DNA of 64,000 nt from assembly GCF_000371925.1 (NCBI RefSeq), contig NZ_AQVE01000006.1, positions 62,001 to 126,000 on the forward strand, read 5' to 3'. Source of the DNA: Thiolinea disciformis DSM 14473. Its GTDB lineage: Bacteria; Pseudomonadota; Gammaproteobacteria; Thiotrichales; Thiotrichaceae. Positions 28,302 through 37,026 of this stretch are shown in pieces; within the stretch, counting starts at the first letter, position 1; each line of letters begins with the position of its first letter. Below the pieces are notes generated by a model. That model saw only the letters and a list, made by a program, of their open reading frames with translations. It was not told where the DNA came from and did not search any database. The position numbers and the translations under genes are program-made.

Positions 28302-29639
28302 TCACACACTTAAGAACTGCTTAAACTCATACCATGAGGCTTTCGGCGTGCGCTTTAAAGTTTCATAATCCACATGCACCAAACCAAAGCGTTTCGCATA
28401 GCCTGCCGCCCATTCAAAATTATCCATCAATGACCATGAAAAATAGCCTTTCACGGGCGCGCCTTGTTCGATGGCGCGGTTTACTTGCTGCAAATGCGCG
28501 TCGATGTAGTGAATGCGATCGAGGTCTTGCACCACGCCTTGCTCCCAAACCTTATCAGGGGCGGCCATGCCGTTTTCAGTAATATAAAGCGGCGTTTGAG
28601 CGGTGTAGTTTTGATGTAACCAAGTTAGGAAATGATAAATCCCTTCTGGATAAATCTCCCAGCCCATATCCGTTTTGGGTAAATGGCCTTGCGCGTCCTG
28701 ATAGGCAGGAAATAGGGCATTTGGCGCAGCTTCCAACACATGGCGTGTATAATAATTTACTCCCAGCCAATCGAGGGGTTGCGCGATGGTGTCAAAGTCC
28801 TGCTGATAGTTTTTCGGTAAATAGCGCTCCAAGTGCGCCAGCAATACCGTTGGATAAGATTTTTGCGTTAGCGCTTGAATGAATAAGCGATTGAAAATTG
28901 CATCATATAAATCTGCTGCCTTGCGGTTCGCCTCGCTTTCATCGGCGGCTTGCGCATAATCGAAGTTTAAGACAATGCCTAAGTTGTTGTGACCATCAGC
29001 TCTTAAGGCTTGTAAAGCTGTCCCATGCGCGCGCAAGAGATTATGGATGCTCATTGTCGTGGCTTGAATATCGCGTAAGCCTGGCGCGTGTATGCCAAGA
29101 AAATGGCTCAACCACGTAATGCACCAAGGTTCATTAAAGGTTGCTGTCGCTGCAATGCGATCCCCCAAACGATTCATCACGATTTGGCTGTAATCGCTAA
29201 ACCAATGCACGATATCTGGATTACGCCAGCCGCCTAGATTGCTGAATGCAGCCGGTAAGTCCCAATGGTAAAGCGTGAGGTAAGGCTTAAGATTTCGGGT
29301 CAGCAAGCCATCCACTAAGCGCTCATAGAAATCTAAACCTTGCTGATTGATACTGCCTTTGCCTTCGGGTTGAATACGCGCCCATGACGTAGAGAAGCGA
29401 TAGCTATTAAAACCGCCTTCTTGAATTAAATCGAGATCTTCCGGCCAGCGATGATAATGATCACAGGCGATACTACCATCATCACCATTAAGCACATTAT
29501 TCGGGGTGGCCGCGAAAGTATCCCAATGGCTGAGACCTGCATGACCATAACGACTGCCTTCAATTTGGTAAGCGGCCGTGGCAACCCCAAATTCGAAATC
29601 GCTGGGAAATTGGTGGCGTGATACTGTAAACGAAGCCAT
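28302..29639 (-). CDS. Beta-glucosidase, glycoside hydrolase family 1
   Basis: The 445 residues match GH1 from end to end: FPSDFEFGVATAAYQIEG at the N-terminus, ATFNEPWCI with acid/base Glu170, YITENGMA with nucleophile Glu355, and YFSWSLMDNFEWAAGYAKRFGLVHVD at the C-terminus. It hydrolyses beta-linked glucosides or galactosides with retention. No signal peptide is seen, so it is cytoplasmic and probably acts on imported disaccharides. AAGGAGAAGCT directly precedes the ATG. No sugar transporter is adjacent; the gene stands alone. Confidence 0.95.
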   Translation of the reverse strand: MASFTVSRHQFPSDFEFGVATAAYQIEGSRYGHAGLSHWDTFAATPNNVLNGDDGSIACDHYHRWPEDLDLIQEGGFNSYRFSTSWARIQPEGKGSINQQGLDFYERLVDGLLTRNLKPYLTLYHWDLPAAFSNLGGWRNPDIVHWFSDYSQIVMNRLGDRIAATATFNEPWCITWLSHFLGIHAPGLRDIQATTMSIHNLLRAHGTALQALRADGHNNLGIVLNFDYAQAADESEANRKAADLYDAIFNRLFIQALTQKSYPTVLLAHLERYLPKNYQQDFDTIAQPLDWLGVNYYTRHVLEAAPNALFPAYQDAQGHLPKTDMGWEIYPEGIYHFLTWLHQNYTAQTPLYITENGMAAPDKVWEQGVVQDLDRIHYIDAHLQQVNRAIEQGAPVKGYFSWSLMDNFEWAAGYAKRFGLVHVDYETLKRTPKASWYEFKQFLSV

Positions 29640-29734
29640 AGCTTCTCCTTGGCTAAAACAGTGGTGGTAATAGGTCAGTTTATAGCATAGCGCGTATTCG
29701 ATTGATTTTACCCGAAGACGCTAAGCTTTTTGTA

Positions 29735-30517
29735 TTAGGGACAAGGGCGCGAAGACCAACGACCGCGCTTTAGTTCTCCATTGCAATTATTGAGGATGCT
29801 GAAAGTATTGTTTGCACACTGTCCTTCCGTTGCCCGTAGATTTCGGTCTTTTGCCAAGCACACTCCACTAGCGCATTGTTTGGAATCGGTACAAAGCCTA
29901 CCCCCATCTTTATAGGTTAGATTACAGCCAATGACACCACGGCTAATCCTTTCCCATTTACCGCCTTGCACTTGGCATTGTTGTTGTTCACGGTTGGGTG
30001 TCGGGGGTTTTGGTGTTATGGGGTTGGGGGTTACTGGTGCAAAGTTGCTCGGTAATGACACATTAAAACGATTCTTGGCAGGTGCGTCTAAACCGCCGTT
30101 GACGGCTTTGACACAATGCTGAGCAGACTTGGCCTTAGTGGCGCTCACGAAAATGGGGATAGGTCTGACCATAAACAAGGGTCGATTAATCGTATAGTTA
30201 TCCGCAGTGAGTTTGCGTCGGGCAGCTTTCTCTTCAGGGGTGGTCGCACGCATGGTTAAAATGGTGCGAGGATAGCTTGGAATCACCAAGCGATAATAAC
30301 CGGCTTGATTCGAAACAGTAGTCGCTTGTACTTGGGTATCGCAATTATAAAAATGTGCTTTAACAGTGACACCAGCCACTGGTTTACCGGCTTGGGTAGC
30401 CTGCCCCGTGATCTCCAGATTTTTAATCGGGGGTGGCGGTGGTGCTGGTCGAGCGAAGGCACTAGCACTAAACAGACTAGATAGAAACAAAGAATAAACT
30501 ATTATGTTCAAGCGCAT
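29735..30517 (-). CDS. Exported protein with carboxypeptidase-regulatory-like domain
   Basis: I start this 260-residue protein at ATG 30517: AGGA lies six bases upstream and a proper signal peptide follows (MRLNIIVYSLFLSSLFSASAFA); the longer frame from 30583 adds a non-signal extension. After a Pro run (PAPPPPPIK) comes a domain of about 80 residues, EITGQATQAGKPVAGVTVKA with NQAGYYRLVIP, as in transthyretin-like/carboxypeptidase regulatory folds. A Pro-rich linker follows, then a Cys-rich end (CTDSKQCASGVCLAK). It is probably periplasmic or on the surface. Function unknown. Confidence 0.6.
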   Translation of the reverse strand: MRLNIIVYSLFLSSLFSASAFARPAPPPPPIKNLEITGQATQAGKPVAGVTVKAHFYNCDTQVQATTVSNQAGYYRLVIPSYPRTILTMRATTPEEKAARRKLTADNYTINRPLFMVRPIPIFVSATKAKSAQHCVKAVNGGLDAPAKNRFNVSLPSNFAPVTPNPITPKPPTPNREQQQCQVQGGKWERISRGVIGCNLTYKDGGRLCTDSKQCASGVCLAKDRNLRATEGQCANNTFSILNNCNGELKRGRWSSRPCP

Positions 30518-30698
30518 ACATGTTCCTGTTTGCTTTAAAAAGCTTGCTTTAGCGATTGTTGCGGTTGGCGATTGATGGGCCACCTTATAGGCGTAAGGCT
30601 AGCGCTATTACGATTAGCGAATTTTTCAAAATAAAGGATAGTTTTCATAAAACCTGAGTCAGAGTCATTATAAAACACCCATGGAGAAGGAATTGAGT

Positions 30699-31811
30699 AT
30701 GCACGCTCTTAGCCAGCTAGTTAAGCATCACTACCTGAAAGTTATCATTTTATGCTTAATCAGTTCATCTGCTTATGCCATTCCGCCGCCTGATGTGCTG
30801 ATGTCAATCTGGCAATCCTTATTGCAGGTATTAGGTACGATAACGGCTTTTGCTGCGGCTGGGTTTTTGGCGGTACAACATTATTTTGTGCAAAAGGGCT
30901 GGAGTCGGCGCAAATTATTAATAGGATTTGGCATTAGTTTTGTGGTGTTGATAGGGGTTGTCAGTTGGATCTATTTGCATGAGGCGAATGCAGACACTAA
31001 AACCAAGCCCACTTTACCAACAGGTGAAATGCTCACGATTGAGCAAGTCATTCAGCGCGAAACCGATAAATTCGTGCGTGACTGGAAATTAAAAACTATT
31101 AAAGAAATGCGTGCGGAATTAGCCAAGGCGCGTGCGGCTAAACATTTAGCGATGCCTGATTTGGTTGATATTCAATCTTTTTCGCCCAAAACTTTATTCG
31201 ATTTGCGTAAGCAGCAGCCTGAACAACTGTATTTCCTTGACACGCGTGAGCCTTATGAATTGGCACGCTTTAATATTGGCTATCAGCGCGCTGTACGTTA
31301 TGCAGATTTGATTTATGGTGCAATACCCAACGATTTGCCGAAAGATAAATTAATTATTGTGCTATGCCATTCTGGTTTGCGCGGTTATTTGGCAACTCAT
31401 TTCTTGAAGCAAGCGGGCTATACGAATCTGGCCTATATGCAAGGAGGGTTGGGCGCGTGGGAAAAAGCTAAATTACCTTATGAGGGCAATCCCAATTACA
31501 GCTATGAAAAGTCTAATTTCAAGCTCCTCAAAAAAGCGGATGTGCAAAAATCAAAGGCTGCTTTGTTGCAATTGGATAGCGATGGCATACCTGTAAAAAA
31601 TTTCGCAAACATCCAGCAATTACCCTTGGAAGTCTCCACTACCCCCGATATTGAGGCAATGTTGCAAAAGGTAAAAGACCAACCCGTGATTCTAGTATGT
31701 CGTACTTATGCTGGCTGTTTTCATGTGCAAAATATGGCTTATCTGCTACAGCAGAAAAAACTTAATTTCTTAGGCGCTTATGATGTTACCGGCTCTTTTT
31801 TGAAGAACTAA
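30699..31811 (+). CDS. Membrane-anchored tandem rhodanese-like protein
   Basis: The start at 30699 follows AAGGA by seven bases. The 370-residue product has a signal-like N-terminus (residues 12-27), two further hydrophobic helices (about residues 40-60 and 72-92), a charged linker, and a rhodanese domain from about residue 150: FLDTREPYELARFNIG, then VLCHSGLRGYLATHFL with active-site Cys223 and MQGGLGAWEKAKLP. A second rhodanese-like segment holds VILVCRTYAGCFHVQNMAYLL, with Cys334 at the equivalent place. Rhodaneses move sulfane sulfur; this one should face the periplasm or be membrane-tethered. The next gene starts one base after its stop. Confidence 0.78.
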   Translation: MHALSQLVKHHYLKVIILCLISSSAYAIPPPDVLMSIWQSLLQVLGTITAFAAAGFLAVQHYFVQKGWSRRKLLIGFGISFVVLIGVVSWIYLHEANADTKTKPTLPTGEMLTIEQVIQRETDKFVRDWKLKTIKEMRAELAKARAAKHLAMPDLVDIQSFSPKTLFDLRKQQPEQLYFLDTREPYELARFNIGYQRAVRYADLIYGAIPNDLPKDKLIIVLCHSGLRGYLATHFLKQAGYTNLAYMQGGLGAWEKAKLPYEGNPNYSYEKSNFKLLKKADVQKSKAALLQLDSDGIPVKNFANIQQLPLEVSTTPDIEAMLQKVKDQPVILVCRTYAGCFHVQNMAYLLQQKKLNFLGAYDVTGSFLKN

Positions 31812-31812
31812 A

Positions 31813-33495
31813 ATGTCTAGTTTTCCCCCGAAATATGCTTATCTAAAACAAGCTGAAGACGCTGGTTTGAATGTGCCGCGTACTGTTTTTTTGGAGCATT
31901 ATCCCACTACGCAAGAGCTGACAGCATTCGCACAAGGTTTTGCAAAAGATGCATTGTTGATTGTGCGCAGTGCGAATGCCACCGAGGATAGTGCTCAGCA
32001 TTCCTTAGCGGGGCATTTCTGGAGTTCAGAGCCTGTTCCGCTTAATCAATTAGCGCACACTATTCAGCAGGCATGGGAAAAGAATCAGTATATTTTGCAG
32101 AACTTAGGATATGCCTTGGCACCGCAGCTCATGGTGCAGCGCTATATTACACCTGCAGTTGGCGGGGTTTTATTCACACCTTGGGGGTTTTTCAGTGAGT
32201 ATTTTCAAGTCGATTGTGCACAAAGCGCCCAAGCCGCTGTAGAAGGTCACGCTGAAACCGCTGTGTTGAGTGTGCAAGCTTCTGTTAGAGATCCTTTGCA
32301 ACTGCCGACGCAATGGGCGTTTTTAAGAGAAGCGCTACAACAACTAGCCCAACAATTACGCCAAACGTTTCAGTTTCCAGTGGATTGTGAGTGGGTTTTC
32401 GATTCCACAAAACAGCAAATGTTTATTGTACAAGTGCGCCCACAAACGCATTTAACCGGTGCGATAAAACCCCTGACACAGGAAGTATTACGGCAATATC
32501 CTTTACCACGAGGTACATGGACTTATAGTGCATTTTCCGAAAGTCTTGGCAAGATTTCGCCCTTGTCATTTGATCTCTTGCAAGCGCTGTATCAAGCCAG
32601 CCGCGCAACGTTTAAACAGCTTGGTTTTGCGGCGCAAAATGCTGATTTTTTATACCATGCGCCGGATGGAACCGTGTTAATTGATGAGCAGCGTGAAGCA
32701 GCATTTTTCAAACTCACGGGTTTCGGTGGATTTTGGCAGGGTTTGCGTGCGCCGAAACTGAAGCTCGCCAGCGAGCAGTTTTTGCAAACGTGGCAAGCGG
32801 AACAGGCATTCGATTTTATAACCTTATCCACAGCATTTACCTATTGGTTGTTTGCTGCTTTCATGGCGAAGGGGGAAGGGCGTGCAGTCGTAGCACCGGC
32901 GCATGTTTACGAACTCATGTGGCCTAATGTCTTAACTATTCCTGAGCCTCCTCATTTGCCTTCTACTTGGCTGAGTTTGAGCCAGGCTTTACGCGAGGTC
33001 TTTTGGTTTGAATTAAACAAACTCAAACACGTCATCGCGCAACAAGCTAGTTCTGTTGTGTTTTGCACCTGGTCTGAATACCAAAAGCAAGATTTCTCAC
33101 AAGCCGAGCTGCGTCAACATGGACTTGCGCCACTTGCGATCTATGATCATGCCTTATTACCGGTGGATAATGAGGCAGTGCTTTTTCAAAGTTTCTCCGC
33201 CGTGAAAACGGTTAGCGGCGCGGTGTTTATCATTTCTCAGCCCAGCCAATTTCAAGCTGATATTCCTGCAAATAGCATCTTGATTGCGCCTTATTTTGAT
33301 AATCGTTGGGTGGCGCAACTCAAAAATTTGAGCGCGGTTATGGTTGAGCATGGTGGACGTTTGTCTCATGCGGCTTTGGTGGCCCGCGAGCTTGGCGTGC
33401 CATTTTGTGTCGTCTCGCCAGCGCTTATTGTTGACTTGAAGATGGGCGATATCGTGACTTTGGATATTGCGCGACAAATGCTAAGCAAAGTTTAA
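31813..33495 (+). CDS. PEP synthase-like phosphotransferase without the PEP barrel
   Basis: The 560 residues open with a PPDK_N/ATP-grasp type domain (LLIVRSANATEDSAQHSLAG; CEWVFDSTKQQMFIVQVRPQ ending about residue 210). A middle of about 230 residues follows that I do not recognise. The C-terminus is a phosphohistidine swivel domain (VEHGGRLSHAALVARELGVP) with His519. PEP synthase would continue into a PEP-binding barrel, which is absent. The layout is closer to rifampin phosphotransferase, in which a middle domain binds the acceptor. It should move phosphate from ATP through His519 to an unknown acceptor. It is translationally linked to the rhodanese gene. Confidence 0.72.
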   Translation: MSSFPPKYAYLKQAEDAGLNVPRTVFLEHYPTTQELTAFAQGFAKDALLIVRSANATEDSAQHSLAGHFWSSEPVPLNQLAHTIQQAWEKNQYILQNLGYALAPQLMVQRYITPAVGGVLFTPWGFFSEYFQVDCAQSAQAAVEGHAETAVLSVQASVRDPLQLPTQWAFLREALQQLAQQLRQTFQFPVDCEWVFDSTKQQMFIVQVRPQTHLTGAIKPLTQEVLRQYPLPRGTWTYSAFSESLGKISPLSFDLLQALYQASRATFKQLGFAAQNADFLYHAPDGTVLIDEQREAAFFKLTGFGGFWQGLRAPKLKLASEQFLQTWQAEQAFDFITLSTAFTYWLFAAFMAKGEGRAVVAPAHVYELMWPNVLTIPEPPHLPSTWLSLSQALREVFWFELNKLKHVIAQQASSVVFCTWSEYQKQDFSQAELRQHGLAPLAIYDHALLPVDNEAVLFQSFSAVKTVSGAVFIISQPSQFQADIPANSILIAPYFDNRWVAQLKNLSAVMVEHGGRLSHAALVARELGVPFCVVSPALIVDLKMGDIVTLDIARQMLSKV

Positions 33496-33496
33496 T

Positions 33497-33530
33497 TATC
33501 TAGATAGTTAAAATAGTAACTATTTAGATA
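33497..33530. promoter_or_regulatory. Upstream palindrome, candidate RtcR enhancer site
   Basis: TATCTAGATAGTTA (33497-33510) and TAACTATTTAGATA (33517-33530) are inverted repeats matching at 13 of 14 positions across six bases. They are centred about 85 bases upstream of the sigma-54 promoter, where a bacterial enhancer-binding protein would sit. RtcR is the expected partner by analogy with enterobacteria. Confidence 0.55.
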
Positions 33531-33597
33531 AATCTAATATCATTTCTTAAGATGCCCCCATTCTAAATTATCTTATATATCAATTATTTAATCTAGT

Positions 33598-33613
33598 TGG
33601 CACGCGCTCTGCA
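33598..33613 (+). promoter_or_regulatory. Sigma-54 promoter of rtcB
   Basis: TGGCACGCGCTCTGCA matches the -24/-12 consensus TGGCACG-N4-TTGCA at all fixed positions but one. The GG and GC pairs are correctly spaced. It lies 38 bases before the rtcB start, with the expected transcription start near 33624. Confidence 0.8.
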
Positions 33614-33650
33614 ATATGACTATCAAACTTAAATCAAGGAGATAGCAAGC

Positions 33651-34874
33651 ATGACCACTACAAGCAACTATGAAGTGTTATTCGAGCAAGGTAATGCGCC
33701 TATCAAAGCATGGACTAAAGGCGTGGCTTTCGATGAAAACTCTAAGCAGCAATTAAAGAATATCGCTTCTATGCCCTTTATTCATAAGTGGGTAGCGGTG
33801 ATGCCGGATGTGCATTTAGGAAAAGGCGCTACGATTGGCAGCGTGATTCCTACTATTGGCGCGGTGATTCCAGCAGCAGTCGGCGTAGATTTGGGTTGTG
33901 GAATGATGGCAGCAAAAACCACCTTGAAGGCTGCTGATTTACCTGACTCATTGGAGTTAATGCGCGCAGCGATTGAGAAAGCGGTTCCACACGGCCTGAC
34001 TTTTGGTAAGCGCGATAAAGGTAGCTGGACCGATGCTCCACCGGAAGCCTTGGCGAAATGGTTGCATTTAAGTGAAGGTTTCAAAAAGCTGTGTGCAAAG
34101 CATCCTTGGTTGGAAAAAAGCAATAACTTGGCACATTTGGGAACTTTAGGTTCTGGAAATCATTTTATCGAAGTGTGCATTGATGAAGCCGATTGCGTGT
34201 GGGTGATGTTACATAGTGGATCGCGTGGAGTGGGCAATAAAATCGGTTCGCATTTTATTGCACAGGCCAAGAAGGATATGGAGCGTTGGTTTATTAATCT
34301 GCCGGATAAGGATTTGGCCTATATCCCTGAAGGTTCAGAGCATTTCCGTGATTATGTGGAAGCTGTTGCGTGGGCACAGGACTTTGCACAAGCCAATCGT
34401 GAAGTGATGATGGCGCGTACTTTACAAGCGATGCGTGAGGTATTGCCAATGCCGTTTTCTGCGGATGTGGAAGCAGTGAATTGCCACCATAACTATATCC
34501 GTAAAGAACATCATTATGGGGAGGATGTATGGGTAACCCGTAAAGGTGCGGTGAGTGCGCGTCAAGGTGAAATGGGAATTATCCCAGGCAGCATGGGTGC
34601 ACGTTCTTACATCGTGCGTGGTTTAGGAAATGAAGAAAGCTTCTGTAGCTGTAGCCACGGTGCAGGACGTGTGATGTCACGAACTGAGGCGAAAAAGCGC
34701 GTGAGTTTAGAAGAGCATGTAAAAGCGGTCGCTGGTGTGGAGTGCCGTAAAGATCAGGATGTGATTGATGAAACACCTGCTGCTTATAAAAACATCGAAG
34801 CCGTGATGCAAGCACAGGAGGATTTGGTGGAAATTATGCATACTTTAAAACAGGTTTTGTGTGTGAAGGGGTAG
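33651..34874 (+). CDS. rtcB: RNA-splicing ligase RtcB
   Basis: The 407 residues are close to the E. coli length. Conserved RtcB blocks are visible: MPDVHLGKGATIGSVIP, AVGVDLGCGMMAAKT (metal-binding Asp and Cys), LGTLGSGNHFIEV, MLHSGSRGVGNKIG, VNCHHNYIRKE, and the guanylylation region near SCSHGAGRVMSRTEAKKR. RtcB seals RNA with 2',3'-cyclic phosphate or 3'-phosphate ends to 5'-OH ends using GTP and Mn. AAGGAG lies before the ATG. A sigma-54 promoter and upstream palindrome suggest RtcR control, but no rtcR or rtcA is in the window. Confidence 0.96.
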   Translation: MTTTSNYEVLFEQGNAPIKAWTKGVAFDENSKQQLKNIASMPFIHKWVAVMPDVHLGKGATIGSVIPTIGAVIPAAVGVDLGCGMMAAKTTLKAADLPDSLELMRAAIEKAVPHGLTFGKRDKGSWTDAPPEALAKWLHLSEGFKKLCAKHPWLEKSNNLAHLGTLGSGNHFIEVCIDEADCVWVMLHSGSRGVGNKIGSHFIAQAKKDMERWFINLPDKDLAYIPEGSEHFRDYVEAVAWAQDFAQANREVMMARTLQAMREVLPMPFSADVEAVNCHHNYIRKEHHYGEDVWVTRKGAVSARQGEMGIIPGSMGARSYIVRGLGNEESFCSCSHGAGRVMSRTEAKKRVSLEEHVKAVAGVECRKDQDVIDETPAAYKNIEAVMQAQEDLVEIMHTLKQVLCVKG

Positions 34875-34883
34875 AGGTTCGTA

Positions 34884-35570
34884 ATGTCATTAGAATTGTT
34901 TAAAAAGTGTTATGAAGTTTTTAATGATGAGCTTTTTTCGAATGAGAATGAGGCATTGGTTTGTGAGCTTCATTTTTATTTAGAGGCTAATAATGAAAAC
35001 GCACATAATTGCCTAGGCTGTAATCTGGCTTCGGAGCTTATAAAAATTAGAAATTACTTGTCGCGGGTTGATGAAACTTATGATGTTGAGGAGTTTTTTT
35101 CTGATTATTTAATTAAATGCTATTTATTAGTAGCCCGTATAGAAGATAATATTTTTAAATTATTAAATTTGCCAGAAGGTTACAAAAGTAAAAATTTTCT
35201 TGTATTTAGAAATATACGAAAATGGGCAAATTTTATAAAGCATCCAAATGCATTTACCTTTGTTCATCACCCCGAGTTTATTTATGTAAACCAATTGGAT
35301 GTTGATTTATCAAATTTCAATTTGATCATTGATCAAGAGTTTGTAAATAGACATTACTCATCGTCAGCACCTAATAAAGAACTATGGAGAGCTTTACAGA
35401 ACCAAAAAGATATAGCAGTTCTGTTTCCAGAACCTGAAGAGCTCACTCGAAAATTTTGCGAAGCGGTTAAAAAATTTATTGAGGTAATAAGAGATAATGC
35501 AGTCTATCGAGAGGTATTAATGGAGTATTCCACCTACGAAAATTTTTATACGAATGAAAATGACAAGTAG
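34884..35570 (+). CDS. AT-rich hypothetical protein downstream of rtcB
   Basis: A 228-residue protein of unknown family that starts nine bases after the rtcB stop, with GAGG six bases before its ATG, so it may be on the rtcB transcript. It is clearly more AT-rich than its neighbours, a sign of transfer. The sequence is mostly helical, with a CLGCNL motif near residue 44 and a segment DVEEFFSDYLIKCYLLVARIEDN, followed by FRNIRKWANFIKHPNAFTFVHHPEF. The first part faintly resembles HEPN-type helical proteins, but no clean R-x4-H motif is present. No signal peptide or membrane helix. Confidence 0.55.
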   Translation: MSLELFKKCYEVFNDELFSNENEALVCELHFYLEANNENAHNCLGCNLASELIKIRNYLSRVDETYDVEEFFSDYLIKCYLLVARIEDNIFKLLNLPEGYKSKNFLVFRNIRKWANFIKHPNAFTFVHHPEFIYVNQLDVDLSNFNLIIDQEFVNRHYSSSAPNKELWRALQNQKDIAVLFPEPEELTRKFCEAVKKFIEVIRDNAVYREVLMEYSTYENFYTNENDK

Positions 35571-35576
35571 CCAATG

Positions 35577-35724
35577 ATTTAATACTTGCAACGGGGATGC
35601 TGGCGATATTCGGTGTGCCACTGCCTAAAACGAGTTATGGGAGGCAGACGAGTAAAATCGCGGTCAACTCAGTAGAATCAGCTCGCATGGTTGCGGATGC
35701 AGGTCGAAAGCTCAAAGGGGTTTA
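35577..35724 (+). pseudogene. Fragment resembling an adenylate/guanylate cyclase catalytic domain
   Basis: In one frame, ending at the TAG at 35722-35724, the DNA reads LATGMLAIFGVPLPKTS and then KIAVNSVESARMVADAGRKL. Class III cyclases have (G)DGMLAIFGVP with an Asp and a following NAV-x2-AL-x-M-RLxxLN stretch, so this looks like about 45 codons of such a gene. There is no start codon region, no ribosome site and no remaining domain. I read it as a relic. Confidence 0.45.
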
Positions 35725-35785
35725 GACTGGCGCGCGTTTTCCAAGAGCGTTCTGGCTGGAAGTAATGCTCCAGTTTTGGCTGTTC

Positions 35786-35813
35786 GCGGGTTCAAATCCC
35801 GTCATCTCCACCA
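35786..35813 (+). other. T-arm and CCA end of a tmRNA or tRNA (3' fragment)
   Basis: GCGGG-TTCAAAT-CCCGT is a normal T-arm, followed by CATCTCC, the discriminator A and an encoded CCA. The pattern matches the 3' end of ssrA (tmRNA) or of a tRNA. No D-arm, anticodon arm or tag-peptide region is found upstream. GGGGATG at 35593 could pair with CATCTCC, but the 221-base interval does not fold like tmRNA. Fragments of this kind are often left by elements integrating at ssrA or tRNA genes. It ends four bases before the convergent ruvB stop. Confidence 0.5.
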
Positions 35814-35816
35814 CTT

Positions 35817-36872
35817 TTAAGTTTCAGTCTCGTCCGCTTTAAACAACTCTTCCTGAATGGCGTAGACGGTTTTAGGCATACTGAGGCCAAAATATTGCCA
35901 AGCATGGCGTGTTGCTACACGTCCGCGCGGCGTGCGCATCATGAAACCTTGCTGGATCAGATAAGGTTCTAATACATCTTCAATCGTGCCGCGCTCTTCA
36001 CCAATCGCAGCGGCAATGCTATCTACACCCACAGGGCCGCCATCAAATTTTTCCATCATCGCGAGTAATAAACGCCTGTCCATATGGTCTAGGCCTTGCT
36101 CGTCGACATTCAGCATATTTAAGGCGCGATCAGACATGGCTTGGGTAATGACGCCATCACTTTTAACTTGGGCATAATCACGCACACGCCTTAATAAACG
36201 ATTGGCAATACGAGGTGTCCCACGCGCGCGGCGTGCAATTTCATAAGCACCTTCGTGCTCAATCGGCACATTCAAAATACCAGCGGCACGCGTCACGATA
36301 TAGGTGAGATCGTCCACATTATAGAATTCAAGTCGCTGTACTATCCCAAAACGATCACGCAATGGTGAGGTTAACAAGCCCGCCCGCGTGGTTGCACCTA
36401 CTAAAGTAAAGGGTGGTAAATCGAGCTTGATGGAGCGTGCCGCAGGGCCTTCACCGATCATAATATCAAGCTGAAAATCTTCCATCGCAGGATAAAGAAT
36501 TTCCTCCACCACCGGACTCAAGCGATGAATCTCATCAATAAACAAGACATCATGCGGCTCAAGATTCGTGAGTAAAGCCGCCAAGTCGCCCGCCTTTTCT
36601 AAGACAGGGCCCGAAGTTTGGCGCAAATTGGCATTCATTTCCTGCGCAATAATGGCGGAAAGGGTGGTTTTACCGAGGCCGGGCGGGCCAAAGATCAGCG
36701 TATGATCGAGCGCATCGCCACGCGCGCGCGCGGCACCAATGAAAATTTCCATTTGCTCGCGCACCACCGGCTGACCAATATAATCTTTTAAACGGCGCGG
36801 GCGAATTTTATCGTCAATCCGATCTTCTTCACGATTGGCTTGCGGAGAAATCATGCGTTGCGGGTCTGACAT
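35817..36872 (-). CDS. ruvB: Holliday junction branch migration helicase RuvB
   Basis: The 351 residues are full length. [15 protein letters not shown] at the N-terminus, Walker [13 protein letters not shown], Walker [13 protein letters not shown], sensor [18 protein letters not shown], and a C-terminal winged helix ([32 protein letters not shown], then RTPRGRVAT) are all clear. RuvB drives branch migration as a hexamer with RuvA. In many genomes ruvC and ruvA directly precede it; here the upstream neighbour is the volA terminator, so ruvB stands apart. Its 3' end abuts the tmRNA-like fragment. Confidence 0.97.
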   Translation of the reverse strand: MSDPQRMISPQANREEDRIDDKIRPRRLKDYIGQPVVREQMEIFIGAARARGDALDHTLIFGPPGLGKTTLSAIIAQEMNANLRQTSGPVLEKAGDLAALLTNLEPHDVLFIDEIHRLSPVVEEILYPAMEDFQLDIMIGEGPAARSIKLDLPPFTLVGATTRAGLLTSPLRDRFGIVQRLEFYNVDDLTYIVTRAAGILNVPIEHEGAYEIARRARGTPRIANRLLRRVRDYAQVKSDGVITQAMSDRALNMLNVDEQGLDHMDRRLLLAMMEKFDGGPVGVDSIAAAIGEERGTIEDVLEPYLIQQGFMMRTPRGRVATRHAWQYFGLSMPKTVYAIQEELFKADETET

Positions 36873-36976
36873 GGCGGTTTAGCTCTATTGATAAGGGCGA
36901 TTCGGTAAAGCTAAATCATAGCAAATTTCATACGTTACCACTTATAGGCTTGATGGGAACGCTGTTTTATCGCCAT

Positions 36977-37004
36977 AAAAAAACAGGCACTTTGAGTGCC
37001 TGTT
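36977..37004 (-). terminator. Terminator of the fadL-volA transcript
   Basis: On the minus strand AACAGGCACT and AGTGCCTGTT form a 10-bp perfect stem around a three-base loop, followed by a T run (A run at 36977-36983 on the plus strand), 23 bases after the lipase stop. Confidence 0.85.
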
Positions 37005-37026
37005 GAGGTCGTTGCAGTGTTTGCGC

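Noticed and set aside
35593..35813. A complete tmRNA starting at GGGGATG, which could pair with the CATCTCC acceptor strand
   Set aside because: At 221 bases it is too short, has no recognisable tag reading frame or tmRNA D-arm, and the 5' part reads as a cyclase fragment. Only the 3' end is credible.
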